64,000 bases of DNA from the NCBI GenBank assembly GCA_947178105.1, contig CAMWXD010000018.1, positions 1-64,000 of the forward strand. Reading direction: 5' to 3'. Numbering within the stretch: the stretch's first letter is position 1; the number at the start of each line of letters is the position of its first letter. A model generated the notes under the pieces. It did not search any database. It worked only from the letters and a program-made list of their open reading frames with translations, and was not told the DNA's origin. The translations under genes were made by a program, and so were the position numbers. Positions 61,853-64,000 of this stretch are shown piece by piece. Source of the stretch: an uncultured Eubacterium sp. Its GTDB lineage: Bacteria; Bacillota; Clostridia; Lachnospirales; Lachnospiraceae.

Positions 61853-64000
61853 TTATTCTGTCCTGCCAAGCCGGGCAATCGCGCTCTCCCTGGAACTGCT
61901 GCGGTAGGCTGCAAGCGGCACCGCAGCCGCCATCACGATAAGCAGCGCCCCGGTAACCGCAGCCGCTCGAAACGGATAACGAAACTGTGCCCAGTCAGCC
62001 AGCCTGGTAAACGCCTGATATGCCTGCCAGTAAATGACGCTTCCGGCTGTCAGTACCAGTATGGCTGTGACCAGCATATAAAACATTCCCTCGGCGACAA
62101 GCATCTGCCTGACCTGCTTTTTCGACATGCCGATACATTCGAGCATAGCAAGCTCCTTTTCCCTGGAAAGGATGCCTGCATAAATCGTATTGATAAAATT
62201 TAAAATTCCGATTGCAAACAAGATCAGCGACATCGCCGTACCAAGTATCCGTATCCCCGAAAAAGAGCTTTCGTTTGTTTCGATCTTTTCCTGCTTGGAA
62301 TCAATGGTAAGATATGGCGATTCTCCAATTATTTCCAGGACAGCAGACTGGATCTGCGCACTGTTTAACGGATCGTCAAGCAGGATATTTACCTTTTCAA
62401 TAAACGTATCTGTCATCCCGCACAGTGCTTCGCGACTGATTAAAATATTCGGCGCAACCTCCCCAATGTGGCGAAACGTGCTGCTGTCCACCGGCGTGCT
62501 TTCCATCTGCGGAATCACGAGCTTCTTTCCGTCCGGATCGCCACACCGTACCGTCTGCGCGGTTTCCGGCATCGTTACATCCGCAGTGTCACATACCCAG
62601 ATCCCAATGTCGCCCGCACGAAATTTCTCATAATCTGTCGTAAGCCCGCACGCTTTTACAATCCGCTCAAACTCCTTTTGTCCAATACCGATCACATATG
62701 TCACATACTTCTGTCCCCGCACTGCATTCTTTACAGCTTCTGCATTAATCTGTGACATGTCTTCTGCGATACTTGTGCAGTACTCCTGTAATTGGGGATC
62801 ATTGGCCTCCAGCCAGTCGCGGTCATCTTCATCCCCTTCCGCCGACAGTGTCCCATAGACCCCTTCTACGGATGCCACGCCTTTTATGTCCGCAATCTGT
62901 GACAGCGCCTCTGTCGAAAATGTATCATATGTCCCTTCGGCAACCAGGTCATAATACATCGAATTTTCTACAAATGCAGCGGCAGAAAATCCAGACAGCA
63001 GCCCGTCGAGCGTAAAATAGATCATGATTGCCAAAAACAAAGACAAAAATACAACTGCTGCGCTTTTTTTGCGGCGAAACACATTGCGCCACGCAATCGA
63101 AAGTATGCCGTCCCTCTTTGTCCTGCGCTCTTTTCTTCCTGCATCTATGCCGACATAGCACGACGCCAGTATCGGGGATACGCTGCCTGCCACACGCAGC
63201 GGACGGATACTGCCGAGTACTGCCGTAAGCGCTGCAAGGAGCGCTGTCCCGGCAAACAGCATCGGTGAAAAGCTGACAGATACATGTTCCACCTCTTTTT
63301 TGAAAGACATTACAGCCATCGGCACGACAAATACCGATACCGGAACCGCCAAAGCAAAGCCGCATGGAATTCCTGCAAGGCAAAGCCAACAGACCTGAAC
63401 GCGCAAATATTTTTTCAACTGGCGCTTTGTCACGCCGAGCGTCTTCATCTGTCCGAGAAACCGGATATCCTGCGCCGCAGACAACGACAGTACATTATAA
63501 ATAATCAGGGCGCCGCAGACAATCACGATCAGTACTGCCGCAAAAACTTCCCTGGCGCCTCCGCCGCCTTCCTGATAGCTGGATTTTAACGCCACAAGCT
63601 CCTGCCCTTCCTCCAGATCCAGCTCATCCAAAAGTTCCTGCCTGCCCATCCCCTCCTGTAACGAAAGATATGCCGCTGCTTTAAACTGTTCCTGCGGATA
63701 AGGCGCTTTTTTCAAAAAACGCTCCGACACATAGATCCCTGCAATATTTCTCAGATAGCTGCTGGATTTGTCCTCGTAGATGCCGCAAACAAAAAAATCC
63801 ATCTCCATATCTTCTGACAGCCTGTTATACTTTTCATCCACGCCGCCATAATATACAGGCAGCGTAATCTTTGCCGGCATCTTTTCATACGAAATTCCCA
63901 ATTCTTTAGCAAACCACCCTGGGATCAGTATTTCGTTTTCCTCTTTTGGAAACCTGCCCTGTATCCCAGGCATGGCAGGCAAAAGCTGGCTGTCCCGGCA
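61853..64000 (-). CDS. FtsX/MacB-type ABC permease, 5' end outside the window
   Basis: At least 709 residues, open to the window edge. Two FtsX domains are visible (LGQMKTLGVTKRQLKKYLRV near 180-200; ELAMLECIGMSKKQVRQMLV near 615-635), with large extracellular loops between and about eight membrane helices. Clostridial members are often linked to antimicrobial peptide response or lipoprotein handling. No regulator is visible inside the window. Confidence 0.85.
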   Translation of the reverse strand, partial: CRDSQLLPAMPGIQGRFPKEENEILIPGWFAKELGISYEKMPAKITLPVYYGGVDEKYNRLSEDMEMDFFVCGIYEDKSSSYLRNIAGIYVSERFLKKAPYPQEQFKAAAYLSLQEGMGRQELLDELDLEEGQELVALKSSYQEGGGGAREVFAAVLIVIVCGALIIYNVLSLSAAQDIRFLGQMKTLGVTKRQLKKYLRVQVCWLCLAGIPCGFALAVPVSVFVVPMAVMSFKKEVEHVSVSFSPMLFAGTALLAALTAVLGSIRPLRVAGSVSPILASCYVGIDAGRKERRTKRDGILSIAWRNVFRRKKSAAVVFLSLFLAIMIYFTLDGLLSGFSAAAFVENSMYYDLVAEGTYDTFSTEALSQIADIKGVASVEGVYGTLSAEGDEDDRDWLEANDPQLQEYCTSIAEDMSQINAEAVKNAVRGQKYVTYVIGIGQKEFERIVKACGLTTDYEKFRAGDIGIWVCDTADVTMPETAQTVRCGDPDGKKLVIPQMESTPVDSSTFRHIGEVAPNILISREALCGMTDTFIEKVNILLDDPLNSAQIQSAVLEIIGESPYLTIDSKQEKIETNESSFSGIRILGTAMSLILFAIGILNFINTIYAGILSREKELAMLECIGMSKKQVRQMLVAEGMFYMLVTAILVLTAGSVIYWQAYQAFTRLADWAQFRYPFRAAAVTGALLIVMAAAVPLAAYRSSSRESAIARLGRTE

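Overview
The window comes from a low-to-mid-GC Gram-positive anaerobe of the Clostridia, most probably a Lachnospiraceae-type gut commensal. The signs are BspA-type leucine-rich surface proteins, AAA-ATPase-like/PD-(D/E)XK paralogs, PTS and PRD regulation, a glpK/anaerobic glycerol-3-phosphate dehydrogenase/DUF1667 cluster, solute-binding lipoproteins paired with hybrid kinases, AGGAGG-type ribosome sites, and almost every gene on the minus strand. I cannot name the species.

Layout. (1) 1-8.9 kb: a possible transposase remnant, a 5'-truncated BspA-type surface protein (+), then on the minus strand a LacI/solute-binding fusion regulator coupled to a Gfo/Idh/MocA oxidoreductase and two tandem AAA-ATPase-like/PD-(D/E)XK genes. 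(2) 8.9-12.8 kb: a sulfonate/nitrate-type ABC importer (binding lipoprotein, ATPase, permease) with its own LacI regulator and two LacI/cre-like operators upstream. (3) 12.85-13.2 kb: a compact type I toxin-antitoxin locus (31-residue holin-like toxin, RBS-masking hairpin, 3'-overlapping antisense RNA). (4) 13.2-19.6 kb: an AT-rich block of unrecognised secreted and cytosolic proteins, ending in a BlaI repressor and a BlaR1-like M56 sensor; part of the sensor gene is duplicated. (5) 19.7-23 kb: two convergent ECF sigma/anti-sigma pairs. (6) 23.3-24.9 kb: small genes (orphan cassette protein, NUDIX, a coiled-coil protein of perfect heptads). (7) 24.9-31.5 kb: a mannitol-type PTS operon mtlA-mtlR-mtlF-pfkB-dehydrogenase driven by two promoters of identical geometry. 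(8) 31.6-35.9 kb: membrane proteins, a YozG/DUF2975 pair, a DMT exporter. (9) 35.9-37.4 kb: an AAA ATPase-TOPRIM-like protein overlapping a DUF4869 gene. (10) 37.7-46.3 kb: glycerol/G3P catabolism (glpK, GlpA-like, GlpB-like, DUF1667) beside an orphan solute-binding lipoprotein and a hybrid histidine kinase. (11) 46.5-52.8 kb: a five-gene ABC exporter operon with a lipoprotein, beside a GHKL kinase/LytTR regulator pair. (12) 53-57.5 kb: an XRE-TPR regulator followed by a gene graveyard of fused fragments. (13) 57.7-64 kb: an AraC regulator, a secreted beta protein, a second, split and rearranged version of the AAA/DUF4869/TOPRIM-like module, and a MacB-type ABC ATPase/permease pair running off the window end.

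The best candidate for an undescribed system is the AAA ATPase + TOPRIM-like + DUF4869 module, present twice here in different gene orders (fused at 35.9-37.4 kb, split at 59.7-61.2 kb). All functional claims rest on motifs read by eye; no database search was run.
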